This document shows, piece after piece, positions 11,583-22,756 of a stretch of DNA of 64,000 nt. How positions within the stretch are numbered: the stretch's first letter is position 1; the number at the start of each line of letters is the position of its first letter. The stretch covers positions 59,621,561 to 59,685,560 of the forward strand of contig NC_088775.1 of assembly GCF_954871325.1 (NCBI RefSeq). The letters are read 5' to 3'. The position numbers and the translations under genes are program-made. Source of the DNA: Gordionus sp. m RMFG-2023 (lineage: Eukaryota; Nematomorpha; Gordioida; Chordodea; Parachordodidae). The notes below the pieces were generated by a model. The model was not told where the DNA came from and ran no database searches. It saw only the letters and a program-made list of their open reading frames with translations.

Positions 11583-11733
11583 ATAATAAACCAAATATCC
11601 TTTCTTAAATATTCATTTACATCGTCTGTTAAATTAAAGGCTATCTTTAAAATTAATGCCAAAATATTTTGAATAAGCCATACATATTCATTTGCATACT
11701 GCTCTGAAACAAATTTAACTGAATATCGCAACA
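11583..11733 (+). repeat. 150-bp direct repeat, copy 2
   Basis: Same orientation and content as 5969-6121, ending in ATATCGCAACA. It runs directly into the 115-bp tandem array that follows. Confidence 0.8.
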
Positions 11734-12180
11734 ATGTTAAATTAAAATTTCAGTGAAGATGTACCATAGAAGTGATAATTGTCATAATCGTTTTTTTTCA
11801 ACTTTTAATTTTTTTAAAGTAAATAGGTAAAAATATGGTTTTTAAACATGTTAAATTAAAATTTCATTGTAGATGTACCATAGAAAGTGACAATTGTCAT
11901 AATGGTTATTTTTAAATTTTTTGAGTTTTTTTAAAGCAAGTAGGTAAAAATATGTTTTGTAAACATGTTAAATTTATATTTCAGTGAAGATGTACTATAG
12001 AAAAGTAACAATTGTCATAATCGTTTTTCAACTTTTTTGAGTTTTTTTAAAGTAAATAGGTAAACATATGGTTTTTATACATGCTAAATTAAAATTTCAG
12101 TGAAGATGTACCATAGAAAAGTGACAATTGTCATCATCGTTATTTTTGAACTCTTTTAAGTTTTTTACAAAGCAAATTAC
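11734..12180 (+). repeat. 115-bp tandem repeat, four copies
   Basis: Units start ATGTTAAATTAAAATTTCAG or a close variant at 11734, 11848, 11965 and 12081 (spacing 114, 117 and 116). Each contains GAAGATGTACCATAGAA, then CAATTGTCATAATCG, then a T-rich tail and AAAGTAAATAGGTAAA. The CAATTGTCATAAT core is partly palindromic. Divergence between copies is about 10 percent by eye. Confidence 0.88.
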
Positions 12181-12433
12181 ATTAGCTTTATAGGCAGCCT
12201 CATCCCACAAGATGATTAGTTTTAACGTCTATACTTTTTGTGCCCGACCCCCCCCCCCCCTCTTTTTTTTTCTTATTACTAATATATTGTATTTGTTCAT
12301 TATATATTATATGTAATATTATATATATTTGTTTTTATGACATTTTGTTTATAATTTACATTTTATTTAAAGTACTTTATATATTGTTAAATTATTTTTT
12401 TAATATATTTATTTCATATTATATACTAATAAG
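12181..12433. other. Low-complexity DNA left of the second hAT
   Basis: A C13 run (12248-12260) is followed by a T-run and AT-rich sequence. No gene is supported. The last 8 bases (12426-12433, CTAATAAG) are the left target duplication of the next element. Confidence 0.6.
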
Positions 12434-12841
12434 TAGTGCTGTAAAGTAGCGTCAAAAAAGTAACGACGTTAGTAACGTCGTTACCTTTTTTTGAAGAAAA
12501 GGAACATCATACGTTACCTTTTTCTAGAAGTAACGATTAACGGTAACGCGTTTCTTTTTTTTGGGTAACGGTAAGTCAAAATGTTACTCGTTACTTTAAA
12601 TTTTTTCTTGAAAAAATATTAATTAAAAAAAATATTTTATTGTGCTATAAAATTACTTTTATTTATTTTTAATATAAATAATAAACCCAGTTTTTAAATC
12701 ATATCAACCACCATTCCTTTCATTCTTATTTAAATTTTCGCTCGTTATTTTCATTCAAATTTTAATCTAACTAATATTCAATCAAAATTCAAAGTATATA
12801 TTAATATTATTATTCTATATTATAATTTATTTTAAGAATAT

Positions 12842-13036
12842 ATGCCAAACTCTATAATAGTTAATTCTTCTGATAAAGAAAATTTAACCCTTCCATGGCC
12901 TCAATTTGAGACATATTTTATTCTAATAAAGAAAATTAAGGGTACAAAATCGACACTCTGAAAATTTAGATTATGTCCTAACACAAATATATCAACCTCA
13001 ATGTCTAGCAGTTCCAATTTAAAAAAACATAAGAAG
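12842..13036 (+). pseudogene. BED zinc-finger first exon of the second hAT transposase
   Basis: The frame begins MPNSIIVNSSDKENL and continues LPWPQFETYFILIKKIKG, then FRLCPNTNISTSMSSSSNLK and KHKK, followed by a gt donor (gtaaaa). The WPxFxxYF start and the SSSNLKKH end are typical of BED fingers at the N-terminus of hAT transposases. A TGA at 12959-12961 interrupts the frame just before the cysteine part, so this copy is probably inactive. The matching next exon lies beyond the nested LINE. Confidence 0.75.
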
Positions 13037-13077
13037 GTAAAAAGATGATAATATATTATTATTTTTAGATTTTAATA

Positions 13078-14533
13078 CCTAATCTTGCTCGCAATTCCTT
13101 GCTAGTTTTTCTCTCTCTCAGAGATACCCCACACATCCATCTAACCATCCTCATCTCTGTTCTTTCTAATTTGGCTTCGTGAGTTGCTTTCATTGCCCAT
13201 GTTTCACCGCCATAAACTAAACAACTCCTCACACAGCTTACCTAAACTTTCCCCTTTAACTTCAGAGAAACTTTTTTATTTGTAAGAATAGACGACATCT
13301 CTCTGAACTTCTTCCAAGCTTGTCTGATCCTTGCAACAACGGGAGAATCTACACCACCATCTGCGTTTAGCATATCACCTAAATAACAAAATTTATCCAC
13401 TTTTTCTAGGGTTAACCTATTGCCAAGACCACCATTTTTTAGGTTATCATTATTATGTATCCCTTTCATGCATGTTCTACAAATAAAGGTCATTCTTTCT
13501 AACATCAAACTGCCTTTTTCCCGCTACACCTTTTATGTACCCATTTCTGGCATCTGGTGCATTATATAGAATTTCTAGCAACTCCTTTCCCACATACACC
13601 ACAAGGCCACTTACCGGATTCTCCCATCTTTAGATTTTCCCCACCAATCATCACCTTTGTTTTTGATGCATTCATTTTCAGGTCCTTTGCTTCCATAGTC
13701 ATCTTCCATTTACTAACTTTATCCCTCAATTCTCCCTCACTGTTTGCCATTAATACAAGGTCATCTGCATATAATATCTCCCAGGTAAGTCCTTCACGCA
13801 TTTCTCTAGCCACCACATCCATTACTAGGATAAATAATAATGGACTCAGCACGGATTCTTGATGAAGTCCTACCTTCACCTCAAAGCTGTCACTATCACC
13901 ATAATCCGTCCGTACTGCTGTTTGTGCTCCAACATACATTGCCATCACTGCGGTAACCAACCATTCCTCCACACCGGATTTTCTCAAGGCCCATCTTGTA
14001 ATCTCACGCAACACCCTATCAAATGCTTTCTCCAAATCAACAAACGCGTAATAGAGTATCTTTTCCTTCGCAAGATACTTCTCCTGAATTTGTCTCACCA
14101 CGAAAATTGCATCTGTCGTGCCTTTTCCCGTAAAACCAAACTGCATTTCATCAATTTTAATTTGTTCCCATAACCGCTTCTCTAACACTCTCTCGAATAC
14201 TTTCATTGCATGTTCCAAGAGTTTAATAGCTCTGTAAGACCCGCAATCTAAAGGATCACCTTTCCCCTTGTATACTGGGATAATTATACTTCTTCGCCAG
14301 TCCTCGGGAATAGTACCTTCTGTTACAATTTGATTTGCTAAATTCATTAACCATTCAATCCCTAAATCATCAGTACCTTTAAACATCTCTGTTACCACCA
14401 TCGTTAAACCCGATACCTTCCCTTTCTTCATCTTTTTCACTGCTCTCTTTATCTCATCCTTGCCAAATATACACCCTGGACCTTCTACCTTTGCACAACT
14501 AATATTATTATTCCATTCATTTTCTTCATTCAA
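13078..14533 (-). pseudogene. LINE reverse transcriptase region
   Basis: Minus-strand motifs in order: DEIKRAVKKMKKGKVSG, IPEDWRRSIIIPVYKGKGD, YRAIKLLEHAMKVFERVLE, FGFTGKGTTDAIFVVRQI, YAFVDLEKAFDRVLRE, GLHQESVLSPLLF (normally QGSVLSP) and LYADDLVLMA with the YADD active site. Then in another frame come VDKFCYLGDMLNADGG and, past an in-frame stop, SCLVYGGETWAMKATHE and ERTEMRMVRWMCGVSLRE. The polymerase is therefore nearly complete in content but broken by frame changes around 13510-13560 and a stop near 13240. Its final residues are missing. Confidence 0.88.
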
Positions 14534-15850
14534 AGTCCTTTCATGTAAATCTTCCAGGTGTTCTTAATACCACTACTATCAATCGTCATTTTTCCTTCCT
14601 TATTTTTCAAACACTTTACACCTATCACATCCTGCCACTTTTTTGACATCTGTTTTGCCATTCGAACCATATTTTTAATTCCATCAGCGCATTCCATTTC
14701 TTTAGCAAACTCGTGTCTCTTTTCTTCTTGAGCATTCGCTATTAATTTCTTAGCATTTCTTTTAGCCATCTTGTAAATATCATTATCACTATTTTCTTTG
14801 CTATTATACCATACTTTGTAACACCTCCGTTTCTCATCCACGGCTTTCGCTACCTCCGGGTTCCACCACCAAGTCTCCTTATGTCTAGGCGGCCCTCCAC
14901 ATACCTCCTCAGTTGTCATTACCCAGGCTTTCTTCATGGCTTCCCACTTGTCATTCACCCCAGATGCTTGTGCCACCTCCGCCTCCCTAATCGCTAATGC
15001 CATATTGAATTGACGTCTAGCACTCTCCTCCTTCAATTTCCAAACCTTCAGCCTTGGGACAAACTTTTTTTTAGTGACCCTGGCACCTTTAAGAGTGAGA
15101 TCTCCTACAACTAGTCGATGCTGATTTATACATTCCTCTCCCGGTATCACTTTCACATTTTTTACTATACATCGATCACATCTCCTTAATAACAAGTAAT
15201 CCACTGCACTTTTGGTACTACCCGACTTATAAGTCACCAGCTTCTCTGATTCTTTCTTAAACATTGTATTACAGACAATCATATCCATAGCATCACTAAA
15301 ATCTAAAATCCTCTCTCCTTTCAAATTTCTCATGCCGTAACTGAACCTTCCATGTACTCCTTCATAACCCTCACTACTCGCTCCCACATGTCCATTCAGA
15401 TCACCAGCCAGGATAATCCCCTCTTCATTTGCCAGTCTCGATGTCACCCCCAATAGACTCAAAATATATCTTTCTCTTCTTCACTTCTTCCAACCTGAGG
15501 AACATATGCCGAGATAATATTATATATCTTTCTACCAAAAATCATCTTGATAACCATTATCTGGTTGTATAGCCTTCTCACTTCGACTACTTTGTCTACC
15601 AATTTCTCCGCAACCAATACCCCAACTCCAGCCTTACCATCATTACCTCCTTGCCAAAAGAATTTATACTTTTCGCTAGTCTTGCCAATCATTCTGGTCC
15701 CATTTCCTTTCCATCTAGTCTTTTGTATGCAGCACACATCTATATGCCTTCTGTGCAATACAACGACGACTTCTCCCCCTCTTCCCGTCATACTCCCAAT
15801 ATTCCATGTCGCGACCCTAACTCGATCACCCGTAAACTGGTTTCTCCAAT
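14530..15850 (-). pseudogene. LINE endonuclease region
   Basis: Reading on the minus strand from about 15820: VATWNIGSMTGRGGEVV, then CCIQKTRWKG, KAGVGVLVAEKLVDKV, IISAYVPQVGRSEEEK, ILAGDLNGHVGASSEG, TYKSGSTKSAVDYLLLR and NQHRLVVGDL, which is the apurinic-endonuclease-like fold order. After this comes a linker region with WWWNPEVAKAVDEKRR. The usual catalytic glutamate of the QETRW motif is K here (QKTRW), so the copy is probably inactive. The frame shifts between 15459 and 15462. Confidence 0.85.
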
Positions 15851-16670
15851 TTTTATCAGGTCGTTTATGGCCGTCATAAGTTTCATTTTCATGAATAGTG
15901 GTTCCACCAGGTTTCCCATCCTTCTTTTTGTCGTAGGCGGATGAGGAGGCCCACGGGGTACTCTGGGCTGTACCTCACCCATGCTTTGTTGTAACCATAG
16001 GGAAATTTTATAGCAAGGTTTTTACAATCGGATGCCCTTCCTGACATCAACCTCTTTAAGTGGTTTTTACACCCCGTCGAGGAGACGGTGATCCTATTCT
16101 AGACCCAGATCACAAGGAACCTTTTAGACCTCCATTAGCCGCCAAAAGACGTTGCCACTCCTCCGCCACGATGAGGCCGAAGGTAGGATTTTGGGAGAGT
16201 ATTATTTTAAACATATGTTAATTATAAAATAAACATTAAAGAAATTTTCTCTCATAATATTTGAAAAGCTTAATTATGAAATTAAAATATAAGCAATTAA
16301 ATTATACTATATATAGTGCTGGGAACCTACATTAAAAACTCAAGATTAATAAAATAATGGTAGTTGAATATAGTATTGGGTTTAAACAATATCTTCTATT
16401 TCTTGTTTTAGTATTGCTATTGGTATAACTTTAAATAGTTAATTTAAAAAACTTAATTTTATGTATTTTTAAATATATAATGAAACTGAAGCAAAATTGT
16501 TTTAGAAAACAGAACCTAGATATTTTTCCTGATTCCTTTTTAAATGATAATTCTGAATTATAAAAAAAATAAGAAATTGAAAAACCTTTGGCCATCAGAA
16601 TATCAATTTTTAATTTTTTAGTGAGGGATTCAAAATGCAGTTAAATTTTTAATCACCATTTTCAATTGTA

Positions 16671-18336
16671 GAAAGCCCTGCATTTATTAATATTATCAAA
16701 AAATTGCAGCCATCCAAAAATGTGATATCAAGGCCTGCCCTTGTATCAAAAATTAACAAAGCTGGTGAAACCATGACAAAAAAATTAGTGGATATATTGC
16801 GTATTCCAGAAATTGTTTGTATAACTGTGGATTCTTGGTCAGCTTATCATCGGTATATAAAATATTCTTGTAGGTTGATAATATTGCCTTTTAAAAAGTT
16901 CTTATTTAGGGATGACTGTACACTGGCTATATCCAGACACACTTGAGAGGGTTTCAGCTTGCCTAGCTTGTAAAAGGCTAAATCAAAAACACACATTTGA
17001 TTACCTAGCAAAAATAATCTTTAAAATTTTTACCACTTATAAAATACAAAATAAAGTGACCAAATGCATTACAGATAATGCAAGAAATTATATAAAAGCT
17101 TTCAAGTAAAAAAAAATTATAATATATTTACTAAAAATTTATCAGAGTATATGAACAAGAAGAAGAACCGGATGATGAAATAGTTCATCTGCCATAATGT
17201 GTATTTGAAAATCATAATGATAGTATTGTATACCTACCCAAGCATCATTCGTGTTCAGCACACACTTTATGCAAGTGTTGACATTGAAAAGGCAAATAAC
17301 GATGTCCATTTTAAAGCCATTTCAAAGATTACATTTTCTAAATGTAAGCTGTTGTGGAATAAACATTGGCAATCTTCAAATTGTGCAACCATTTTTAAGG
17401 AAAACATGGGAAGATATCTTATTAAACCGGTTATAATAAGATGGAACTCTTTTTATAACTCCGTGAAATTAATAGATAGTCTTATTAAGGAGAATTGCCA
17501 AAAATTTGATGACTTGTGATAAATCTGAATTGCAGAGATTTTCAGATAGCGACAAGTCGTTCATGGATGAATTTTGTATGGTTAGTGTAAATTAAGTAAT
17601 ATTATATGTATATATATGTTTTATAGGTTATGGACCCAATTGCTACGGCTCTTTCTATTTTAGAGAGCGAAGGAAAAATGTATTTGGGATATCTCACTCC
17701 CACAATAACCATTATAATATTAAAACTTAAAAAAATGGCTTTAAATCATTTCAAGTTTTGTAAGCCACTTACTAACTCAATCCTGGAAGGCATAAATAAG
17801 AGGTATACATTTCAAATATTGCTTATATTTTGATTTTATTTTCAATAGATTCAAACACACCTATGAAGATGAATATATACTATCAGCAATGATTCACCCA
17901 TTATTTAAATTAGATTGGCACTGGATAAAATCAGAGATGATTAATGCAAGATCTTATTTCCATTTTGAGAAAAGATCATGATAGAGAAAGAGCAGACCTG
18001 ATTCCCTTAGCCAAAACAAATACCAAAATATTTTCTGATAAAGATAAAAAAAATTTTGATAAGGAAATTAATGAAAATCCTTGTGAAGATGTTTTATTAA
18101 ATTTTTTTCAAAATAAAGATACTTCTTTAAATATTTTTAATAAATTCCCCGAGTCAAAATTTTTATTTATTAAATATAATACCACCCTCCCATCCTCTGC
18201 TCCAATTGAAAGTGTGTTTAGCACGGCGAAGGCTGTGTTGAGCAATAAGCGCTCTTGTTTGTCTGATGAAAATTTTGAAAATCAATTATTGCTAAAAATA
18301 AATAAAAAATTATTACAAAAAAATGTTATCTTATGA
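16671..18336 (+). pseudogene. Body of the second hAT transposase (several exons, degraded)
   Basis: Exon-like blocks in order: from about 16671, SPAFINIIKKLQPS and ITVDSWSAYHR (first catalytic aspartate region); from about 16909, MTVHWLYPDTLERVS and ITDNARNYIKAF (second aspartate region); from about 17143, an acidic stretch, then LPKHHSCSAHTLYA and IIRWNSFYNSVKLIDSL; from 17630, MDPIATALSILESEGKMYLG; from about 17850, RFKHTYEDEYILSAMIHP, leading after a further frame change to a hATC end, LPSSAPIESVFSTAKAVLSN. The intervening short segments have gt/ag borders. A frame break near 17519, where DDL should run into CDKSELQRFS, indicates decay. The arrangement resembles ZBED4-like hAT transposases of insects. 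Confidence 0.8.
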
Positions 18337-18596
18337 TTATATATTATATATGAAAAATTTTTATAATAAAATCTCATCATTTTATATATTATTTTTTATA
18401 GTTTTGTCTATATTATATATTGTAAGAAAAAATAAATATATTTTTTTATATAATAGTTAATTTTTTTAAGTAACGAGTAATACGTTACTTTTTTGAAAAG
18501 GTAACGAGTAAGGGTAACGCGTTCTTTTTTCCCAATGTAACAAGTAACGGTAACGCGTTTCTTTTTAGAGGTAACGTTTACAGCACTACTAATAAG

Positions 18597-18769
18597 TAAA
18601 TATTATATTATATAATTTATTTATTTGGACAATATAAAGTATTATAAATCTTATAATACTTATTTTATATTATTAAATTAGGTGATAAAAAAAAATTATA
18701 TTTCTATTTTTTATTTATTTTAAATTTGAATATTATAATAAATAAAATATGAATTATTTAAAAAATAAT
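18597..18769. other. AT-rich spacer
   Basis: Very AT-rich with no recognised feature. It separates the second hAT from the fold-back structure. Confidence 0.4.
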
Positions 18770-18923
18770 AAAAATGGGTAGGTCTATAAGTCGAAAGGCT
18801 TGGTAATACGAAAGGCTAAAAAATACTATTGAAAATAAAAATAACAAAGAAAATGTTTAATGAGATATTTGATTGATTTATTGCTTTTTTTAGAGAAAAA
18901 ATATTATAATAACATTACATATT

Positions 18924-19740
18924 TTTATTAGTTACATGGATGTGTATTTTATTATTATTAAATATTTTAATGTTTTTTTCAAAATTATATAGAGAAAATA
19001 TATAGTTATAAATATTATAAAATTTATATAACGCGATTAAAATTATATAAAATATATTCTTATCATCTTGTGAAATGAGGCTGCCAATGAAGCTGATGTA
19101 ATTAGCCCTGTGAATTGCTATTGCGAGTCTTTGTCTTAAGAAGAAGCCTTCACGAGGTTCATCTGTTAGTTTGAGGATTAGCGATCCAAGTTCCTTGAAG
19201 AAAGAAAGAGCACGATTCCCAAAGGTAATCAAGGTAGTGGAAATGATGGGAATGAATAAGTGATCTTGGGATATCTCTGAATATTTTGCAATTTTTAGAA
19301 GCTCCTTGTTCTCCAGAAGGTTAAGGGATTGATTGGAAGGAGCCAATGGATCAATACAAGAGTAATCCCAGACCAAGAATTGACCTCGCTTCCAGGGAAT
19401 TTGAGAGATCCCGTCAGGGCGTTTCCCATCAGATCTGAAAAGACCAGAGGGTTCAAGAATAGAAGGAATTTGAGCGGATCTCAGAGCTCTAAGAATTATA
19501 GAATTGCAAATGTTAAGTCTAACGATGCGGCCTTTACATGAACGACAATGTAGACTATGCCTTCCATTACTCAAAACAGCTTGAGTTACTAAGCAATTTA
19601 AACGGATGCCTATAGCATGAGTTAGCTCATTTTGGATCAATTGTAATTGTAAGTTCGCGGATGGAATGGCTTCGAGAAACTCATGTCCAGAACCATTAAG
19701 CAGAGAGGAGAATAAGGGACGGTCCAATGATTGCATACTG
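18924..19740 (-). mobile_element. Retroelement fragment (C-terminal domain of an RT-linked protein), fossil
   Basis: The minus-strand frame 18915-19736 contains LEAIPSANLQLQL, IGIRLNCLV, HSLHCRSCKGRIVR, SILEPSGLFRSDGKRPDGIS, IPWKRGQFLVWDYSC, DPLAPSNQS, AKYSEISQDHLFIPI, ALSFFKELGSLI and RQRLAIAIHRANYISFIGS. From memory these are hallmarks of the domain downstream of reverse transcriptase in a widespread family of invertebrate retroelements; the RPDG...VWD pattern looks PD-(D/E)XK nuclease-like. The fragment interrupts only the left arm of the fold-back element; the right arm lacks it, so it inserted there later. The polymerase part is absent, so this is a remnant. Confidence 0.65.
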
Positions 19741-20040
19741 GAAAAATATGGAAATTTTAAGATCTTTTCAATTTTTTTATTAATTCTTTGAAATAATTGG
19801 CGGTTTTTAAAAATTAATTTTATTATATTAATTTTTAAATTAATATTTTTAAATTAATATTTGGTTATGATTTTATATATTAAGTGAGTGTAAATATACT
19901 GTAATTACTTGATAAAGAAGTAAATGAGAAACATAAATTTTTTAAGGTATTTTTAATTTGAGGAAGCATTTAAGAGAGGAAAGGCTAACATCTTAAACGT
20001 AATTTTGAATATAATTATATCATTAAACTCATAATTTAAC

Positions 20041-21490
20041 CGCTTAGATGTTTTTTTTACGTTTCCGGTTCACAAAATAAATTTTTTGTCGCGAAAGACT
20101 TTTATAGGGGAAAGGCTAACATCTTAAACGTAATTTTGAATTAATTTATATCATTGAACTCAGAATTTAATTCTCTATCCAAAACCGCTTAGATGTATTT
20201 TTTTACGTTTCCGGTTCACAAAATAAATTTTTTGTCGTGAAAGACATTTATAGGGGAAAGGCTAACATTTTAAAAGTAATTTTGAATATATTTATATCAT
20301 TGAACTCAGAATTTAATTCTCTATCCAAAACCGCTTAGATGTATTTTTTACGTTTCCGGTTCACAAAATAAATTTTTTGTCGCGAAAGACATTTATAGGG
20401 GAAAGGCTAACATTTTAAAAGTAATTTATATCATTGAACTCAGAATTTAATTCTCCATCCAAAACCGCTTAGATGTTGACGCAAATAAAGAATAATTGCG
20501 CTAAAAAGAATTGGTAGTAGAATAAGAATATGTAATGGTTGCGCTAAAACGAATAAGTAATAGGATAAGAATATGTAAGTCTGTTTTCGTTTGCTTTAGA
20601 ATAAATAATAACGATATCTCCAAATAATAATAAAAATGCGATTAAATTTATTCTTTTATTAGTGTTTAAATAAAACGCAAATATATATATATCAAGTGGT
20701 TAAAAAAGTAATTTTTATTAACAAGTAAAATTATCGCGTACTTAGAAAGTCAAAAACTTCTAATATATATATATCTAGTAAATCAATTTAAGGTAAATCA
20801 ATTGATGGTTTGAGGCTTCGTATGTAGAAATAAAATAATATATTTAGTGAATGTTTTTGTATATGTAAATAGTCATAGTTTAAAACTTCAATTAACTTTG
20901 TATATTATGATATTAAATTATATTATGCAACAGATGTATTTTTTTACGTTTCCTGTTCACAAAATAAATTTTTTTTCGCGAAAGACATTTATAGGGGAAA
21001 GGTTAACATTTTAAAAGTAATTTTGAATATATTTATATCATTGAACTCAGAATTTAATTCTCTATCCAAAACCGCTTAGATGTATTTTTTTACGTTTCCG
21101 GTTCCCAAAATAAATTTTTTTGTCGCGAAAGACATTTATAGGGGAAAGGCTAACATTTTAAAAGTAATTTTGAATATATTTATATCATTGAACTCATAAT
21201 TTAATTCTCTATCCAAAACCGCTTAGATGTATTTTTTTACGTTTCCGGTTCACAAAATAAAATTTTTGTCGCGAAAGACATTTATAAGGGAAAGGCTAAC
21301 ATCTTAAACGTAATTTTGAATATATTTATATCATTGAACTCAGAATTTAATTCTCTATCCAAAACCGCTTAGATGTATTTTTTTACGTTTCCGGTTCACA
21401 AAATAAATTTTTTGTCGCGAAAGACATTTATAGAGGAAAGGCTAACATTTTAAAATAATTTTGAATATAATTATATCATTGAACTCAGAT
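20041..21490 (+). repeat. 146-bp tandem repeats of the left fold-back arm
   Basis: CGCTTAGATG recurs at 20041, 20186, 20332, 20466, 21073, 21220 and 21366, a spacing of about 134-147 bp once the solo LTR is discounted. Each unit includes TTTTTACGTTTCCGGTTCAC, TTTTTTGTCGCGAAAGACAT, AGGGGAAAGGCTAACAT and ATCATTGAACTCAGAATTTA. Units are highly similar to one another. Confidence 0.9.
20477..20932. mobile_element. Solo LTR (fossil LTR retroelement)
   Basis: A 456-bp segment begins TGACGCAAATAAAG and ends TTATGCAACA, so it has TG...CA ends. It is flanked by the 5-bp duplication GATGT (20472-20476 and 20933-20937) inside one 146-bp repeat unit. Removing it restores the period of the array. There is no internal coding region, so it is a solo LTR left by recombination. 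The superfamily cannot be told from the LTR alone. Confidence 0.85.
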
Positions 21491-21689
21491 TAGATATTAT
21501 ATGCTTACTATATATATGCAATATTTAGCCTTATTCTATTCATTTTTTAATAACTAAGTGCAAGAGATACATAATCTGTCGACTCCCATGATTTTTAAAA
21601 AATTGAGTTTAAGAAAAAAAATTATTATTTAAAAAGCCTAGGAATACACTAACCCCGGCTCCCTATTCAGGAATTCTAATTACTTTTAA

Positions 21690-22110
21690 AATGTTAACCT
21701 TTCCCTTTCCCTTTCCCTTTCCCTATAAATGCCTTTCACGACAAAAAATTTATTTTGTGAACCGGAAACGTAAAAAAATACATCTAAGCGGTTTTGGATA
21801 GAGAATTAAATTCTGAGTTCAATGATATAAATTACTTTTAAAATGTTAGCCTTTCCCCTATAAATGCCTTTCGCGACAAAAAATTTATTTTGTGAACCAG
21901 AAACGTAAAAAAATACCTCTGGGTAGAGAATTAAATTCTGAGTTCAATGATATAAATATATTCAAAATTACGTTTAATATGTTAGCCTTTTCCCTATAAA
22001 AGTCTTTCGCGACAAAAAATTTATTTTGTGAACCGGAAACGTAAAAAAATACATCTAAGCGGTTAAATTCTGAGTTTAATGATATAATTATATTCAAAAT
22101 TACGTTTAAG
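21690..22110 (-). repeat. 146-bp repeats, inverted copies of the right arm
   Basis: The same unit as 20041-21490 appears as reverse complement in about three copies (CATCTAAGCGG near 21781 and 22052, and AATGTTAGCCTTTCCC-type strings between). It is preceded by a short (CCCTTT)n tract at about 21700-21725. Confidence 0.88.
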
Positions 22111-22535
22111 ATGTTAGCCTTTCCTCTCTTAAATGCTTTCTCAAATTAAAAATACCTTAAAAAATTTATGTTTCTCATTTACTTCTTTATTAAGTAATTA
22201 CAGTATATTTATACTCACTTAATATATAAAATCATAACCAAATATTAATTTAATTAAAAATATTAATTTAAAAATTAATATAATAAATAAAAACCGCAAA
22301 TTATTTCAAAGAATTAATAAAAAAATTGAAAAATCTTAAAATTTCCATATTTTTAATATATTATAATGTAATGTTATCATAATATATTTTCTCTAAAAAA
22401 AGCAATATCAATCAAATATCTCATTAAACATTTTCTTTGTTATTTTTATTTTCAATATTATTTTTTAGCCTTTCGTATTACCAAGCCTTTTGACTTATAG
22501 ACCTTGCGAATTTAAACCATTTTTATAAAATTATT

Positions 22536-22756
22536 TGCAATAAGATAAGAAAAAAATTCCGGTAATTATGGGGGAGGGGGGGGGGGGGAGCTTTCTCTAC
22601 GCCACCGATTATTATGCAAATTATGATAATTTTTTAACTCATTTTTTTATACTTAAATTTAAGCTTTCTTTTTTTATATGTTATTATAGTTCGGAAATGA
22701 CTGAAGAAAATTTTTTATTTGCATTGAACAATTATAATGTAAAGGGAAAAATAAAT
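22536..22756. other. Spacer with G-run between fold-back and satellite
   Basis: G-rich run (22570-22588), otherwise AT-rich. A short open frame begins in the G-run but shows no family features. Confidence 0.5.

Larger units (their letters stand above)
13072..16195 (-). mobile_element. Nested LINE retrotransposon (RTE-like, clade uncertain)
   Basis: The minus strand carries an APE-type endonuclease followed by a reverse transcriptase, the order of RTE/CR1-type LINEs. Upstream of the coding part there is about 230 bp that includes a GGAAGGGCATCCGATTGTAA-like segment, typical of the 5' region of this LINE type. At the 3' end the protein stops at ...LRARLGI, before the usual last residues, and no 3' UTR is apparent, so the tail is lost. 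The flanks share a TATTATTTTTA-like string (about 13055-13066 and 16199-16209), a possible short target duplication. It lies in the first intron of the second hAT, opposite in orientation. Confidence 0.87.
12434..18588 (+). mobile_element. Second hAT transposon (6.2 kb) interrupted by a LINE
   Basis: The ends are TAGTGCTGTAAA and its exact complement TTTACAGCACTA. The flanking 8-bp duplications are identical: CTAATAAG at 12426-12433 and 18589-18596. Subterminal blocks at both ends are rich in GTAACG/CGTTAC strings, probable transposase-binding repeats. The transposase exons run on the plus strand and are split by a minus-strand LINE (about 13072-16195). Without the LINE the element would be about 3 kb. 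The terminal sequences differ from the CAGGGATG hAT, so this is a separate family. Confidence 0.92.
18770..22535. mobile_element. Fold-back (long inverted-arm) element with internal tandem repeats
   Basis: The outer left segment (18781-18923: AGTCGAAAGGCTTGGTAATA, then AATGAGATATTTGATTGA) is the near-exact complement of 22350-22503. The next left segment (19741-20040) is the complement of about 22090-22345. Further inwards the left arm carries direct copies of a 146-bp unit and the right arm carries inverted copies. A spacer of about 200 bp (21490-21690) with CCCTTT repeats forms the turn. Long inverted arms made partly of tandem repeats are the layout of FB/Galileo-type fold-back elements. 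No transposase is visible. Insertions of a retroelement fragment and a solo LTR interrupt the left arm. Confidence 0.75.

Noticed and set aside
18770-22535. Polinton/Maverick because of long inverted ends
   Set aside because: Far too short, and no DNA polymerase B, integrase or capsid genes are seen; the inverted arms consist largely of tandem repeats.
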